A stretch of 64,000 bases of DNA, taken from the NCBI RefSeq assembly GCF_000427405.1, contig NZ_KE386491.1, positions 2,835,001 through 2,899,000 on the forward strand, written 5' to 3'. The DNA is from Flectobacillus major DSM 103. GTDB lineage: Bacteria > Bacteroidota > Bacteroidia > Cytophagales > Spirosomataceae. This document shows, piece after piece, positions 9,119 to 17,075 of the stretch; the stretch's first letter is position 1, and each line of letters opens with the position of its first letter. Made by a program: the position numbers and the translations under genes. The notes under the pieces were generated by a model, which did no database searches, was not told the origin of the DNA, and saw nothing but the letters and a program-made list of their open reading frames with translations.

Positions 9119-9156
9119 ACAAGAATCTCATAAAGTTTAACGTTAGGGATTCTTGT
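9119..9156 (+). terminator. Possible terminator after guaD
   Basis: Nine-base arms ACAAGAATC (9119-9127) and GATTCTTGT (9148-9156) form a hairpin with a 20-base loop, followed by a T-rich stretch. It lies between guaD and the SMP-30-like gene. Confidence 0.45.
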
Positions 9157-9219
9157 TACTTTTATTTGCTTTGCTTGGCATGATGTCAGGCTTTTTTCAT
9201 TCCCAATTTTCAAAAAACT

Positions 9220-10080
9220 ATGCAAAAAAAACTATTTTTATCCATTGCTTTATCGGCTTTGTTGTCGAGTGCCTGTTCACAAAAAGTGCTTTTCAAGGCA
9301 GAAGATTTTACGGCCGAAAACCTTTTTACTAATAATATTGAAGGGCCAAATTTTGACAAATCTGGTAATTTATATGTGGTAAATTACCAAAAAGATGGTA
9401 CTATTGCTCATGTAAAACCCGATGGCTCGTGCGAGCTTTTTTTGACATTGCCACAAGGAAGTACCGCCAATGCGATTCAGTTTGATAGCCAAGGAGCTAT
9501 GTATTTAGCCGATTTTTCGGGGCATAATGTGCTTAAAGTAGATATGAAAACCAAATCTATTTCGGTTTATTGCCACAACGACGCATTTAACCAACCTAAT
9601 GATATTTGTATTACCAAAAATGACGTTTTGTTTGCCAGCGACCCTAATTGGAAACAGTCTACGGGGCAGATATGGCGTATCGACAAAGGCGGAAAAGCAG
9701 TATTACTTACCAAAGAAATGGGTACAACAAATGGTATTTGTTTGAGTCCCGACGAAAAAATCTTGTATGTCAACGAAAGTGTTCAGAAAAAGATTTGGGC
9801 TTTTGACCTTGATGCTACTGGCAATATTACCAATAAGCGATTATTTACTTCGTTTGAAGATGGCGGCCTTGATGGTATGAAATGCGACCGTAAGGGTAAT
9901 TTATATACAACTCGCTGGGGGTTGGGCAAAATACTGGTATTCTCTCCAAAAGGCCAATTACTCAAAGAAATCTATACAAAAGGTAAACAAACAAGCAACT
10001 TGGTATTTAGTCCCGATGCCAAATCTGTATTTGTAACATTACAAGATAGAAAAGGAATGGAGAAATTTAGTATCAAATAA
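9220..10080 (+). CDS. SMP-30/gluconolactonase/LRE-like secreted protein
   Basis: A 286-residue six-bladed beta-propeller protein of the SMP-30/gluconolactonase/LRE type. It has an N-terminal signal ending in LLSSACS, a plausible lipobox, so it is probably a periplasmic or surface lipoprotein. Repeating blade motifs are visible: GPNFDKSGNLYVVNY, IQFDSQGAMYLADF, NDICITKNDVLFASDP, NGICLSPDEKILYVNES and GMKCDRKGNLYTTRWG. The NG(I)CLSPDE and DG.K.D..GN.Y.T motifs match the metal-binding family pattern, suggesting lactone hydrolysis, though the substrate is unknown. The ABM-domain gene follows 33 bases later on the same strand and may be cotranscribed. Confidence 0.8.
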   Translation: MQKKLFLSIALSALLSSACSQKVLFKAEDFTAENLFTNNIEGPNFDKSGNLYVVNYQKDGTIAHVKPDGSCELFLTLPQGSTANAIQFDSQGAMYLADFSGHNVLKVDMKTKSISVYCHNDAFNQPNDICITKNDVLFASDPNWKQSTGQIWRIDKGGKAVLLTKEMGTTNGICLSPDEKILYVNESVQKKIWAFDLDATGNITNKRLFTSFEDGGLDGMKCDRKGNLYTTRWGLGKILVFSPKGQLLKEIYTKGKQTSNLVFSPDAKSVFVTLQDRKGMEKFSIK

Positions 10081-10113
10081 TAGCTGTATTTATAACAAAA
10101 CAAAACCATAAAT

Positions 10114-10413
10114 ATGATTATCCGAATTGTAAGAATGACTTTTCAAGAAGACCAAGCCGATGCTTTTCTTGCTATTTTTAATGCTTCTAAAAAACGAATA
10201 AGAGGTTTTGAAGGCTGTTTGCATTTAGAGCTGCTTAGAGATAGCCACCAAAAAACGATTTTTACAACCTATAGCCACTGGGAAAGTGAAGCCCATTTGA
10301 ACCAGTACCGAGATTCGGAGCTTTTCAAAAATACATGGGCTGCTACCAAAAAGCTTTTTGCAGACAAACCTTTTGCTTTTTCTTCTGAAAGGATTGATTC
10401 TGTTATTATTTAA
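10114..10413 (+). CDS. ABM-domain protein (putative quinol monooxygenase family)
   Basis: A 99-residue protein of the dimeric alpha/beta-barrel antibiotic-biosynthesis-monooxygenase (ABM) superfamily. Characteristic features are the N-terminal strand MIIRIVRMTF, IRGFEGCLHLELLRD after the first helix, and IFTTYSHWESEAHLNQYRDSELF with the conserved Trp-Glu. Members include small monooxygenases such as YgiN and haem-degrading IsdG; this one lacks enough specific residues to choose between them. No signal peptide. It probably forms a two-gene unit with the upstream propeller protein and is closed by a strong hairpin. Confidence 0.78.
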   Translation: MIIRIVRMTFQEDQADAFLAIFNASKKRIRGFEGCLHLELLRDSHQKTIFTTYSHWESEAHLNQYRDSELFKNTWAATKKLFADKPFAFSSERIDSVII

Positions 10414-10414
10414 A

Positions 10415-10456
10415 AGCAAAAACAGGTTCTATTGATATATAGAACCTGTTTTTGCT
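10415..10456. terminator. Bidirectional terminator
   Basis: A perfect 17-bp stem (10415-10431 with 10440-10456, core AACAGGTTCTA) has an 8-base loop. A and T runs at the stem ends allow termination of both the ABM gene (plus) and the convergent thioesterase gene (minus). Confidence 0.92.
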
Positions 10457-10468
10457 ATATACTATCGG

Positions 10469-10987
10469 CTATTTATCTTCAAAAATAGATTTTAGTTCTA
10501 CGGCTTCATGAGCTTTCATTCTACCACCCAACACCAATCGTAACTGACGACGACGCAATGCACCTTCATACAACGACTTTTCTTCGTCTGTTTCTGGAAT
10601 CGCCTGAGGTACGTCGATTGGGCGGCCAGACTGGTCAACAGCCACGAATGTAAAAAATGCTTTATTGGTAGTTACACGTTCTTTTGCTGGAATATTTTCA
10701 GCCCATACATCAATTACAACCTCCATCGACGAATTGAACGAACGTGTTACTTTGGCTTGTAAAGTTACTACACTTCCTAAAGGAATAGCTTCTTTGAAAG
10801 ATACGTTGTCGACCGATGCCGTAACAACGATTCTATTAGAATGTTTTTGGGCACAAATCGCTCCAACAACGTCCATCATTCGCATAAGGTTTCCGCCCAT
10901 CAAGTTACCTAAAGTATTGGTATCGTTGGGGAAAATCATTTCGGTCATGGTCGTTAGTGACTCTGAAACAGGTTTGGTCTTTGCCAT
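10469..10987 (-). CDS. Acyl-CoA thioesterase (hotdog fold)
   Basis: A 172-residue hotdog-fold thioesterase of the YciA/BACH type, which hydrolyses acyl-CoA to free acid and CoA in the cytoplasm. Diagnostic segments are MIFPNDTNTLGNLMGGNLMR, carrying the catalytic Asn/Asp region, MDVVGAICAQKHSNRIVVTA, and VSFKEAIPLGSVVTLQAKV. NKAFFTFVAVDQSGRP is typical of the second half of the domain. A charged C-terminal extension (ALRRRQLRLVLGGR) follows. The start is the ATG at 10987. It is convergent with the ABM gene and precedes the nuo genes only by position. Confidence 0.88.
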   Translation of the reverse strand: MAKTKPVSESLTTMTEMIFPNDTNTLGNLMGGNLMRMMDVVGAICAQKHSNRIVVTASVDNVSFKEAIPLGSVVTLQAKVTRSFNSSMEVVIDVWAENIPAKERVTTNKAFFTFVAVDQSGRPIDVPQAIPETDEEKSLYEGALRRRQLRLVLGGRMKAHEAVELKSIFEDK

Positions 10988-11071
10988 TGTTTGGGATTAT
11001 TATATACAATTATAGAGAAGGAACCCCTGTATATTCCTTATCACGGGATGAAGTGCTACAATAACAGGGTT

Positions 11072-11380
11072 TTATTTTTTTAAGTGACTTACTTCGTCGA
11101 GGTTTACAGTTTTAAAATGCTCGTACACTTTCAACACAATTGCCAAAGCTATTACCGCTTCGCAAGCTGCCACTACAATAACAAACAACGAAAAAAGTTG
11201 TCCTTGTAAGTCAGGGTCATTTTTGCTAAATGCTACCAAATTGATATTTACGGCATTGAGCATCAATTCGATACCCATCAATACTACAATAATATTGCGT
11301 TTTACCACTACAATTGCCAAGCCAATACTAAAAAGTACTGCCCCTGTTAGCAAGTAATATGATAAATAACTATTGTCCAT
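11072..11380 (-). CDS. nuoK: NADH-quinone oxidoreductase subunit K
   Basis: NuoK is a small inner-membrane subunit of respiratory complex I. The 102-residue protein has three transmembrane helices: LSYYLLTGAVLFSIGLAIVV, then NIIVVLMGIELMLNAVNINLVAF with the conserved membrane Glu in GIELMLNA, and LFSLFVIVVAACEAVIALAIVL with the second conserved Glu. These acidic residues belong to the proton path. It ends in a short cytosolic tail (VNLDEVSHLKK). It is the last of the I-J-K cluster; nuoL, M and N do not follow here. Confidence 0.95.
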   Translation of the reverse strand: MDNSYLSYYLLTGAVLFSIGLAIVVVKRNIIVVLMGIELMLNAVNINLVAFSKNDPDLQGQLFSLFVIVVAACEAVIALAIVLKVYEHFKTVNLDEVSHLKK

Positions 11381-11411
11381 GATAAATGATATAAGGGTCT
11401 TAAAGAGATAA

Positions 11412-11933
11412 TTATGGCTTTGTTTTGGTACTTAAATACGCCGCTCCTATCAATACGGCCATCAATAATATACCTGTTACTTCAAATGGTAAAACAAAGC
11501 TTGTCATTAACGATACGCCTATGGTTTGGGTAGTTGCACCAAGCTCAATTGGGTCAAACAAGTTGGATTGTGCCTCTACAAAATTGGAACGTCCTATTGT
11601 ATAAAACAGGGTAATGAATATACCTATTGCTACGATAACCCCCAATATACGATTAGAGCTTTCGGTTACAATATCGTTTTTGCCAGTACCTTTATTGCCT
11701 CTTTGGTTGGTAAGCATCACCCCAAAAATCAGTAAAACAAGCACTCCTCCCACATATACTAAAATCTGTGTAACAGCCAAGAAATCAGCTCCTGACAATA
11801 CATACAAAGCTGCAATACCCAAGAAAGTACCCAGCAAGCTAAAGGCTGCATACAATACGTTTTTGGTGGCTAATACTACTGATGCCGAAGCCAAAGTAAG
11901 CACCACGAAAAAGATAAATAGTACTTGTATCAA
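11412..11933 (-). CDS. nuoJ: NADH-quinone oxidoreductase subunit J
   Basis: NuoJ is a membrane subunit of complex I with five transmembrane helices. The 173-residue protein contains ATKNVLYAAFSLLGTFLG and the conserved VGGVLVLLIFGVMLTN helix, followed by a basic loop and two further helices ending in LLMAVLIGAAYLSTK. The start codon is TTG at 11933, because an in-frame stop lies two codons upstream and no ATG occurs in the first helix. It sits between nuoI and nuoK, about 30-55 bases from each, as an operon. Confidence 0.94.
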   Translation of the reverse strand: MIQVLFIFFVVLTLASASVVLATKNVLYAAFSLLGTFLGIAALYVLSGADFLAVTQILVYVGGVLVLLIFGVMLTNQRGNKGTGKNDIVTESSNRILGVIVAIGIFITLFYTIGRSNFVEAQSNLFDPIELGATTQTIGVSLMTSFVLPFEVTGILLMAVLIGAAYLSTKTKP

Positions 11934-11987
11934 TTTTTTATTGTTTTGATTTCAACTCACTCTATATTTCTATCAATCGGAATATGA

Positions 11988-13082
11988 CTATTCTGGTTTC
12001 TTAAACTTTGGTTTAAAAACTGGCTTAGGACGTGGTGTTGACTCTACCGCTGGCTCGGGTGAGGGTACAACATCGTTAGTCTCTTCTGATTTTGCTTCTA
12101 CACTTTCAGCATTGGCAGGTTTAAACTTTGGTTTAAAAACTGGCTTAGGACGTGGTGCTGACTCTACCACTGGCTCGGGTGAGGCTACAGCATCGTTAGT
12201 CTCCTCTGATTTTGCTTCTACACTTTCAGCATTGGCAGGTTTAAACTTTGGTTTAAAAACTGGCTTGGCTGATACTTTAGCTTCTTCAGTAGGTAATGTA
12301 GAGGTATTTTCGCCTTCGTCGGCTGTAGCAGTAGGCCTTATTTTGGGTTTAAATACTGGTTTAGCTGTAGCCTGTTCATCTGTAGCTTCTACAGATTTAT
12401 CAGTTACAGGCATTACAGAAGCTTTAGGCTTAAATGCTGGTTTTGCAACAGGCTTTGCTACAGTGTCATCAGATGCCGTAACAGCTTTTTGTTTTGAAGC
12501 CTCTTTTTTGAATGCTTCCTTCTCAAGCATATACTGCTCATACAGTTTTTTCTTTTCCTCCGATTGTTCAAGCGTTAGATTACCAAACTCAAAATTATGT
12601 TCGATAATATCAAATACCGAAAAGTCATATTCTTTTTTCATGGTTAGGCACTCTGTTGGGCAAACAGTAGTACAAAGTCCACAAAAACAGCATTTTGACA
12701 TATCTATATCAAACTTTGCGGCATATAACCTTATAGCAGAGCCATCGGAGGCATAACCTACAACACCTGTAGCTTTGATAGGCTCTATTTCAATACAATC
12801 GACAGGACATATTTTGGCACATTTATCGCACACAATACAATCATCCATTTCGTTGTGTAACTGATAACGGCCATTGTCGGGTACAGGAATTTGCTCAAAC
12901 GGATACTGTGTAGTTACAATACCTGTTTGCTGGTCGAAGTAAGTGGGGTCATCTACAAAAATAGGTTTACGACTTTGTCGAGCATCTTTAAAGTGCTTAA
13001 ATGATAACGATAAGCCCTTTAACGAAGTTTTGATACCTTCTTTGATATTACCCCAATATGTGTTGTTGGCTCCTTTTTGCAT
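11988..13082 (-). CDS. nuoI: NADH-quinone oxidoreductase subunit I with long repetitive tail
   Basis: NuoI carries the two 4Fe-4S clusters (N6a/N6b) of complex I's peripheral arm. Both motifs are intact: Cys82-x2-Cys85-x2-Cys88-x3-Cys92 and Cys131-x2-Cys134-x2-Cys137-x3-Cys141. The usual subunit ends near residue 190. Here about 175 more residues follow, rich in Ala, Pro, Glu and Lys, with five copies of a KPxFKPK motif and two nearly identical 40-residue blocks. The tail is probably disordered; its function is unknown. The start is ATG 13082; the TTG six bases earlier is not needed. It heads an I-J-K cluster that lacks the other nuo genes. Confidence 0.93.
   Translation of the reverse strand: MQKGANNTYWGNIKEGIKTSLKGLSLSFKHFKDARQSRKPIFVDDPTYFDQQTGIVTTQYPFEQIPVPDNGRYQLHNEMDDCIVCDKCAKICPVDCIEIEPIKATGVVGYASDGSAIRLYAAKFDIDMSKCCFCGLCTTVCPTECLTMKKEYDFSVFDIIEHNFEFGNLTLEQSEEKKKLYEQYMLEKEAFKKEASKQKAVTASDDTVAKPVAKPAFKPKASVMPVTDKSVEATDEQATAKPVFKPKIRPTATADEGENTSTLPTEEAKVSAKPVFKPKFKPANAESVEAKSEETNDAVASPEPVVESAPRPKPVFKPKFKPANAESVEAKSEETNDVVPSPEPAVESTPRPKPVFKPKFKKPE
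12001..12240. repeat. 120-bp direct duplication inside nuoI
   Basis: Bases 12001-12120 and 12121-12240 are nearly identical 120-bp units in phase with the reading frame, each encoding 40 residues of the tail. A third partial copy of about 26 bases follows at 12241. The few differences are mostly single substitutions, showing recent duplication. Confidence 0.93.
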
Positions 13083-13424
13083 AATCAATCACAAAACTAC
13101 TTTATAAAATACTGATTTTATAGAGTAAACCTTTTTTTTTAGTAAATGAATCCACAAAACCCATTTTTAAACAATTGGGAGTATTCAACATGACGCTGAA
13201 ACATGTACACAAAAATAGGCAAAAAGGCTACAAACAAGCTTTTTGATAAGGCTAATCGCAATGATAACCTCTTGCCTGTGGCCTATTTGCCTATCTATTT
13301 TTATTCTTAATAATGGTTATCTCTTGTAAATTAAGAGTATCAAAACTCCGCTTTATATTTTAATCCATTGCTAATCTCGATACACAGCAACCTCAAACCT
13401 TCTCGCTCGATTACTCACCCAATC
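13083..13424. other. Intergenic region with nuoI promoter-like word and an inverted repeat
   Basis: A minus-strand TAGTTTTG (13092-13099) fits TAnnTTTG and would give nuoI a very short leader. The -33 element is not clear. An imperfect 14-base inverted repeat (ATAGGCAAAAAGGC at 13215-13228 and GCCTATTTGCCTAT at 13281-13294), followed on the minus strand by T-rich DNA, may terminate the upstream E1 gene. No ORF is seen. Confidence 0.4.
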
Positions 13425-15839
13425 TTAATACAACCTAGGATATTCATTAGGGTTTACCTCCGACATTATTTCATAAACTGTATCAAAAACCGTATCGATA
13501 TTTGGTTTTGAGAAATAATCACCATCGGAGCTGTAGGCTGGACGGTGTGGCTGGGCAGCAATACAAACAGGCTTAGAATCCAGCCAACGATAAGCATTTT
13601 GGTTATCAAGCACTTGCTGCATCATATAGGCCGATGCTCCGCCAGGCATATCTTCATCGGCAAACACCACTCGATTTGTTTTCTTGATAGACTCAACAAT
13701 TTTATGCGAAATATCAAAAGGCAACAATGTTTGAACATCTACAATTTCGACGCTAATACCCACCTCTTGTAATTGGCGTGCGGCATCTTGTACAATCCGA
13801 CACATAGAGCCATACGTAACAATAGTAATATCCGAGCCTTCTCTGATAACTTCTGGAACGCCTAGAGGCACACGCATTTCAAAGAGATTTTCGGGAAACT
13901 TTTCTTTAAGTCGATAGCCATTTAAGCATTCTATTACAATAGCAGGGTCGTCGCCATCAATAAGTGTATTGTACATACCTGCAGCCTGAGTCATATTGCG
14001 AGGAACACAAAGATGAACACCTCGAAGACCATTCAATAGTACTCCCATTGGCGAACCCGAATGCCAAATACCTTCTAAACGATGCCCCCTAGTCCTAACA
14101 ATCATGGGAGCTTTTTGCCCTCCAACAGTTCGATAATGCAAACACGCCAAGTCGTCGGACAAGGTAGCAAAAGGATAAAATATATAGTCTAAATACTGAA
14201 TCTCGATAATTGGGCGTAATCCTCTCATGGCTGCTCCTATACCTTGCCCCACAATCGTCATTTCACGAATACCCGTATCGGTAAGTCGCAATTCTCCGTG
14301 TTTATCTTGAAGCCCTGCCAGCGTTTGGTTTACGTCTCCTATTCGTCCTACGTCTTCGCCAATAATAAATATACGAGGGTCAGTTGCCAGTAAATGGTCG
14401 AAGTTACGATTAAGAATCTCACGCCCATCTATCATCTGAGCTTGGTCGGAATAACTTGGAGCAACAGGATGTACCTTGAGCGGAGACCATTCAGATTCAC
14501 TTACTTGATGAGAATTGAATCGGCCATAATTAGCTTTTTCGGCTTGTTGAAGCCACTGGAGAAGTCCTTGTTTGGCAGGAAAATTTTCAAACCGTAATTG
14601 TCGAAGTACTTTTTTTACGGCAATAACATTTTCACGATAAATAGGATGTACAGCCTTTCGGAGTTCGTCGGCGATAGCCTTGATTTGTGTTCCATTTTGG
14701 CTTTCAGATGCGGCCTGATACATCAACGACAAAGCGTCTTCTCTTTCAGGTTTTATGGCATCTATGTAATCTTTCCAAGCATCTTTTTGCGACTGCTTAG
14801 CAATTTTCACGGCTTCTTCGTCAATAGCTTTTAGTTCCTGTTCGGTAGCAATTTCAGATTCAAGAATCCACTGACGAAAGCGAATATTACAATCAAAATC
14901 TATTTCAAACTGAAGTCTTTCTGCTGATTTGTACCGTTCGTGCGAGCCCGAAGCAGAGTGTCCTTGTTGCTGTGTAACCTCCTCGACGTGTATCAAAGAA
15001 GGAATATGATATTTACGAGCAAAAGAAGCTGCTTTTTGGAAAGTATCCATCAATCCAGCATAATCCCATGCTTTAGCTGTAAAAATTTCAAGACCGGCCC
15101 CATCTTCGTTGCGTTGATAACCCGCTAGAGCTTTTGAGATAGACGATTTGGTAGTTTGGTACTCTGAAGGTACCGAAATACCATAGCCATCGTCCCATAC
15201 AGCCAATACCAAAGGTATCTGTAAAACTCCTGCAGCATTGATACATTCCAAAAACATTCCTTCCGAAGTAGAAGCATCGCCAATAGTAGCAAAACATACT
15301 TCATTACCTTTATTTGAAAATTTTTGAGCAATATCGCCTTGCAATTCAGGTAGTTCTCGGTACAACTTAGAAGCATAAGCTAAACCAACAGCACGAGGCA
15401 TTTGGCCTGCCGTAGACGAAACCCCAGCCACCGAATTAAAAAGTTCGGTTTGGTTGAGCCAATCGCCATTTTTGTCGAGCCATTGGGTAGCATGATGATT
15501 ATTCATGGTTCTACCACCTGTGTGAGGGTCAAATTTTTTATCAGGGTGTCCATACAGCTGGGCAAAATACTGTTGCCAAGTCATATCCCCTACGGCGGCT
15601 ACAATAGTTTGGTCACGATAATAACCAGAAATAAAGTCACCTGCCTTCATTGCCCTTGCTAAGGCAATTTGGGCTAGTTCTTTGCCATCGCCATAAATAC
15701 CAAACTTTGCACGACCCGTAAATACCTCTTTTCTAACAAGAAGAGAACATTCACGGCTTATTCGTGCAAGACGGTAATCTTCGATAACCGACTCTTTTTT
15801 AAGCACAATTGTTTCTGATAGTAGTTCGTTTTCCAACAC
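13425..15839 (-). CDS. 2-oxoacid dehydrogenase E1, fused alpha and beta subunits
   Basis: A thiamine-diphosphate-dependent E1 component in which the alpha and beta chains, usually two genes, form one 804-residue protein. The alpha half (to about residue 430) has GYYRDQT, GGRTMNNHH and the thiamine-binding GDASTSEGMFLE region. The beta half starts near DGREILNRNFDHLL and contains IIGEDVGRIGDVNQ, MRGLRPIIEIQYLDYI, the RTRGHRLEG loop, and a transketolase C-terminal domain (DITIVTYGSMCRIVQDAA, ADEDMPGGASAYM). Such fusions are common in Bacteroidota and annotated as branched-chain 2-oxoacid or pyruvate dehydrogenase E1; the substrate is not certain. The start is GTG at 15839; no suitable ATG exists nearby. 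No E2 or E3 gene is adjacent. Confidence 0.88.
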   Translation of the reverse strand: MLENELLSETIVLKKESVIEDYRLARISRECSLLVRKEVFTGRAKFGIYGDGKELAQIALARAMKAGDFISGYYRDQTIVAAVGDMTWQQYFAQLYGHPDKKFDPHTGGRTMNNHHATQWLDKNGDWLNQTELFNSVAGVSSTAGQMPRAVGLAYASKLYRELPELQGDIAQKFSNKGNEVCFATIGDASTSEGMFLECINAAGVLQIPLVLAVWDDGYGISVPSEYQTTKSSISKALAGYQRNEDGAGLEIFTAKAWDYAGLMDTFQKAASFARKYHIPSLIHVEEVTQQQGHSASGSHERYKSAERLQFEIDFDCNIRFRQWILESEIATEQELKAIDEEAVKIAKQSQKDAWKDYIDAIKPEREDALSLMYQAASESQNGTQIKAIADELRKAVHPIYRENVIAVKKVLRQLRFENFPAKQGLLQWLQQAEKANYGRFNSHQVSESEWSPLKVHPVAPSYSDQAQMIDGREILNRNFDHLLATDPRIFIIGEDVGRIGDVNQTLAGLQDKHGELRLTDTGIREMTIVGQGIGAAMRGLRPIIEIQYLDYIFYPFATLSDDLACLHYRTVGGQKAPMIVRTRGHRLEGIWHSGSPMGVLLNGLRGVHLCVPRNMTQAAGMYNTLIDGDDPAIVIECLNGYRLKEKFPENLFEMRVPLGVPEVIREGSDITIVTYGSMCRIVQDAARQLQEVGISVEIVDVQTLLPFDISHKIVESIKKTNRVVFADEDMPGGASAYMMQQVLDNQNAYRWLDSKPVCIAAQPHRPAYSSDGDYFSKPNIDTVFDTVYEIMSEVNPNEYPRLY

Positions 15840-16027
15840 GGTAGTTTCGGGTTGATAAGTAATAGTCTTATGGTTTAATTTGTTTTTGAACCTTTTAAAT
15901 CATGAGCATAATCCAAAAACGAAAAAAGGTATTAAAAAGCTGTATCAAAAATAAGAGAAATTAATTAGTATAACAAATACCTGTTATTTCTGAGCTTTGT
16001 TAATAATTTGTTAAAGCTTGGCAAAGA

Positions 16028-16059
16028 TTTTGCGAACCTTTTTAATGAGTTTACTTTTG
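16028..16059 (+). promoter_or_regulatory. Promoter, distal to the DUF1573 gene
   Basis: TTTTG (16028-16032), 19 bases, then TACTTTTG (16052-16059) match the TTG/TAnnTTTG consensus exactly. Start of transcription would be near 16065, leaving a leader of about 240 bases before the DUF1573 ATG. Confidence 0.5.
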
Positions 16060-16225
16060 TTTCGGAATAGTTGAAATAACTCTGGTAAAAGAAAAGTAAA
16101 TTTAAGTATCTTACTTATTTTATATTTTTTTTAAAAAAATGTAACTTTTTTATTTTTATTTAGAATTAAATCAACAGTTCTATGTGATTTTATAGGTATT
16201 GATACATTGAATTAATACTACAATC

Positions 16226-16257
16226 TTGTAATACAAAGTTTGTTTTCTTTATCTTTA
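16226..16257 (+). promoter_or_regulatory. Possible proximal promoter of the DUF1573 gene
   Basis: TTG (16226-16228), 21 bases, then TATCTTTA (16250-16257), one mismatch from TAnnTTTG. It lies about 50 bases before the ATG. Confidence 0.4.
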
Positions 16258-16306
16258 AGTTTCCATCTAAGTAATTTTATTAATAACAACTAAAAAATCT
16301 GTTCAA

Positions 16307-16789
16307 ATGAAAAAACTATTTTTCTTTTTCGCATTTTTGTTTGCAGCTACATTCGCTAATGCACAAGGTGTAATCAAGTTCAAAGCTGAATCTCATGACT
16401 TTGGTAAAGTGGAGGAAGGTACTCTTGCTACCTACACTTTTGAGTTTACTAATACTGGTACTGCTCCTGTTGTAATTTCAAATGCTCAACCTTCATGTGG
16501 CTGTACTACACCCGATTGGACAAGAGAGCCTGTTCTTCCTGGTAAAACTGGAAAAGTTACAGCTTCGTTCAACTCGGCTGGTCGCCCAGGTGGTTTCAAC
16601 AAAACAGTTACAGTAATCAGTAACTCAGAAACACCAACTATCGCTTTGACTATTAAAGGTGAAGTTGTTCCTAAGTCAGCAGAATCGGCTCCTGCAGCTA
16701 GTCCTGCACCAGTACCAACTGTTACTAAAAATGCGGCTCCTACTACCGCACCAGCAAAACCTGCTGCTAAGAAAAAGTCTAGCAAATAA
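16307..16789 (+). CDS. DUF1573 domain protein, secreted
   Basis: A 160-residue exported protein with a clear signal peptide (MKKLFFFFAFLFAATFANAQ). A DUF1573 immunoglobulin-like domain follows at about residues 22-110: FKAESHDFGKVEEGTLATYTF, the NTGTAPVVISNAQPSCGCTTPDW block with its paired cysteines, then PGKTGKVTASFNSAGRPG. The last 40 residues are Ala/Pro/Thr-rich and end in basic KKKSSK, probably a flexible tail. DUF1573 proteins are frequent in Bacteroidota envelopes; their role is not established. The gene is monocistronic with two candidate promoters and a strong terminator. Confidence 0.88.
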   Translation: MKKLFFFFAFLFAATFANAQGVIKFKAESHDFGKVEEGTLATYTFEFTNTGTAPVVISNAQPSCGCTTPDWTREPVLPGKTGKVTASFNSAGRPGGFNKTVTVISNSETPTIALTIKGEVVPKSAESAPAASPAPVPTVTKNAAPTTAPAKPAAKKKSSK

Positions 16790-16881
16790 TTTTGTATCGA
16801 CATAGCGAGGTGTAAAAACCGTCATTCTAGTTAATCTAAAGTTTAAATAGAATGCCTTTTTTAACCTCTCAATCAGTATGA

Positions 16882-16905
16882 GGGCATCTTCGATGCCCTT
16901 TTTTT
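16882..16905 (+). terminator. Terminator of the DUF1573 gene
   Basis: GGGCATC (16882-16888), loop TTC, GATGCCC (16892-16898), then seven T. A second weaker hairpin (CATTCTA at 16823 with TAGAATG at 16848, then TTTTTT) precedes it. Confidence 0.9.
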
Positions 16906-17075
16906 ATGACTTAACATTTGTGAATTTACTAATTTTATCGAGAATTTTCAATTTAACGGCTCGCTTTCATGATAATTAATACACCTTACTATTATTAGCT
17001 TTTTTTTTACACCAACGTAAAAGATTGAGTATCAATAAAAATGTTGGTCGAGTTTTAAGCCCATATTTAGCCAAT

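Noticed and set aside
12112-12756. 214-codon plus-strand frame antisense to nuoI
   Set aside because: It arises from the repetitive tail of nuoI; the nuoI frame has clear motifs while the antisense one has none.
13402-13424. TGAGTAATCG word shared (in inverted orientation) with the stretch near 3930
   Set aside because: Ten matching bases only, without extended similarity; likely chance.
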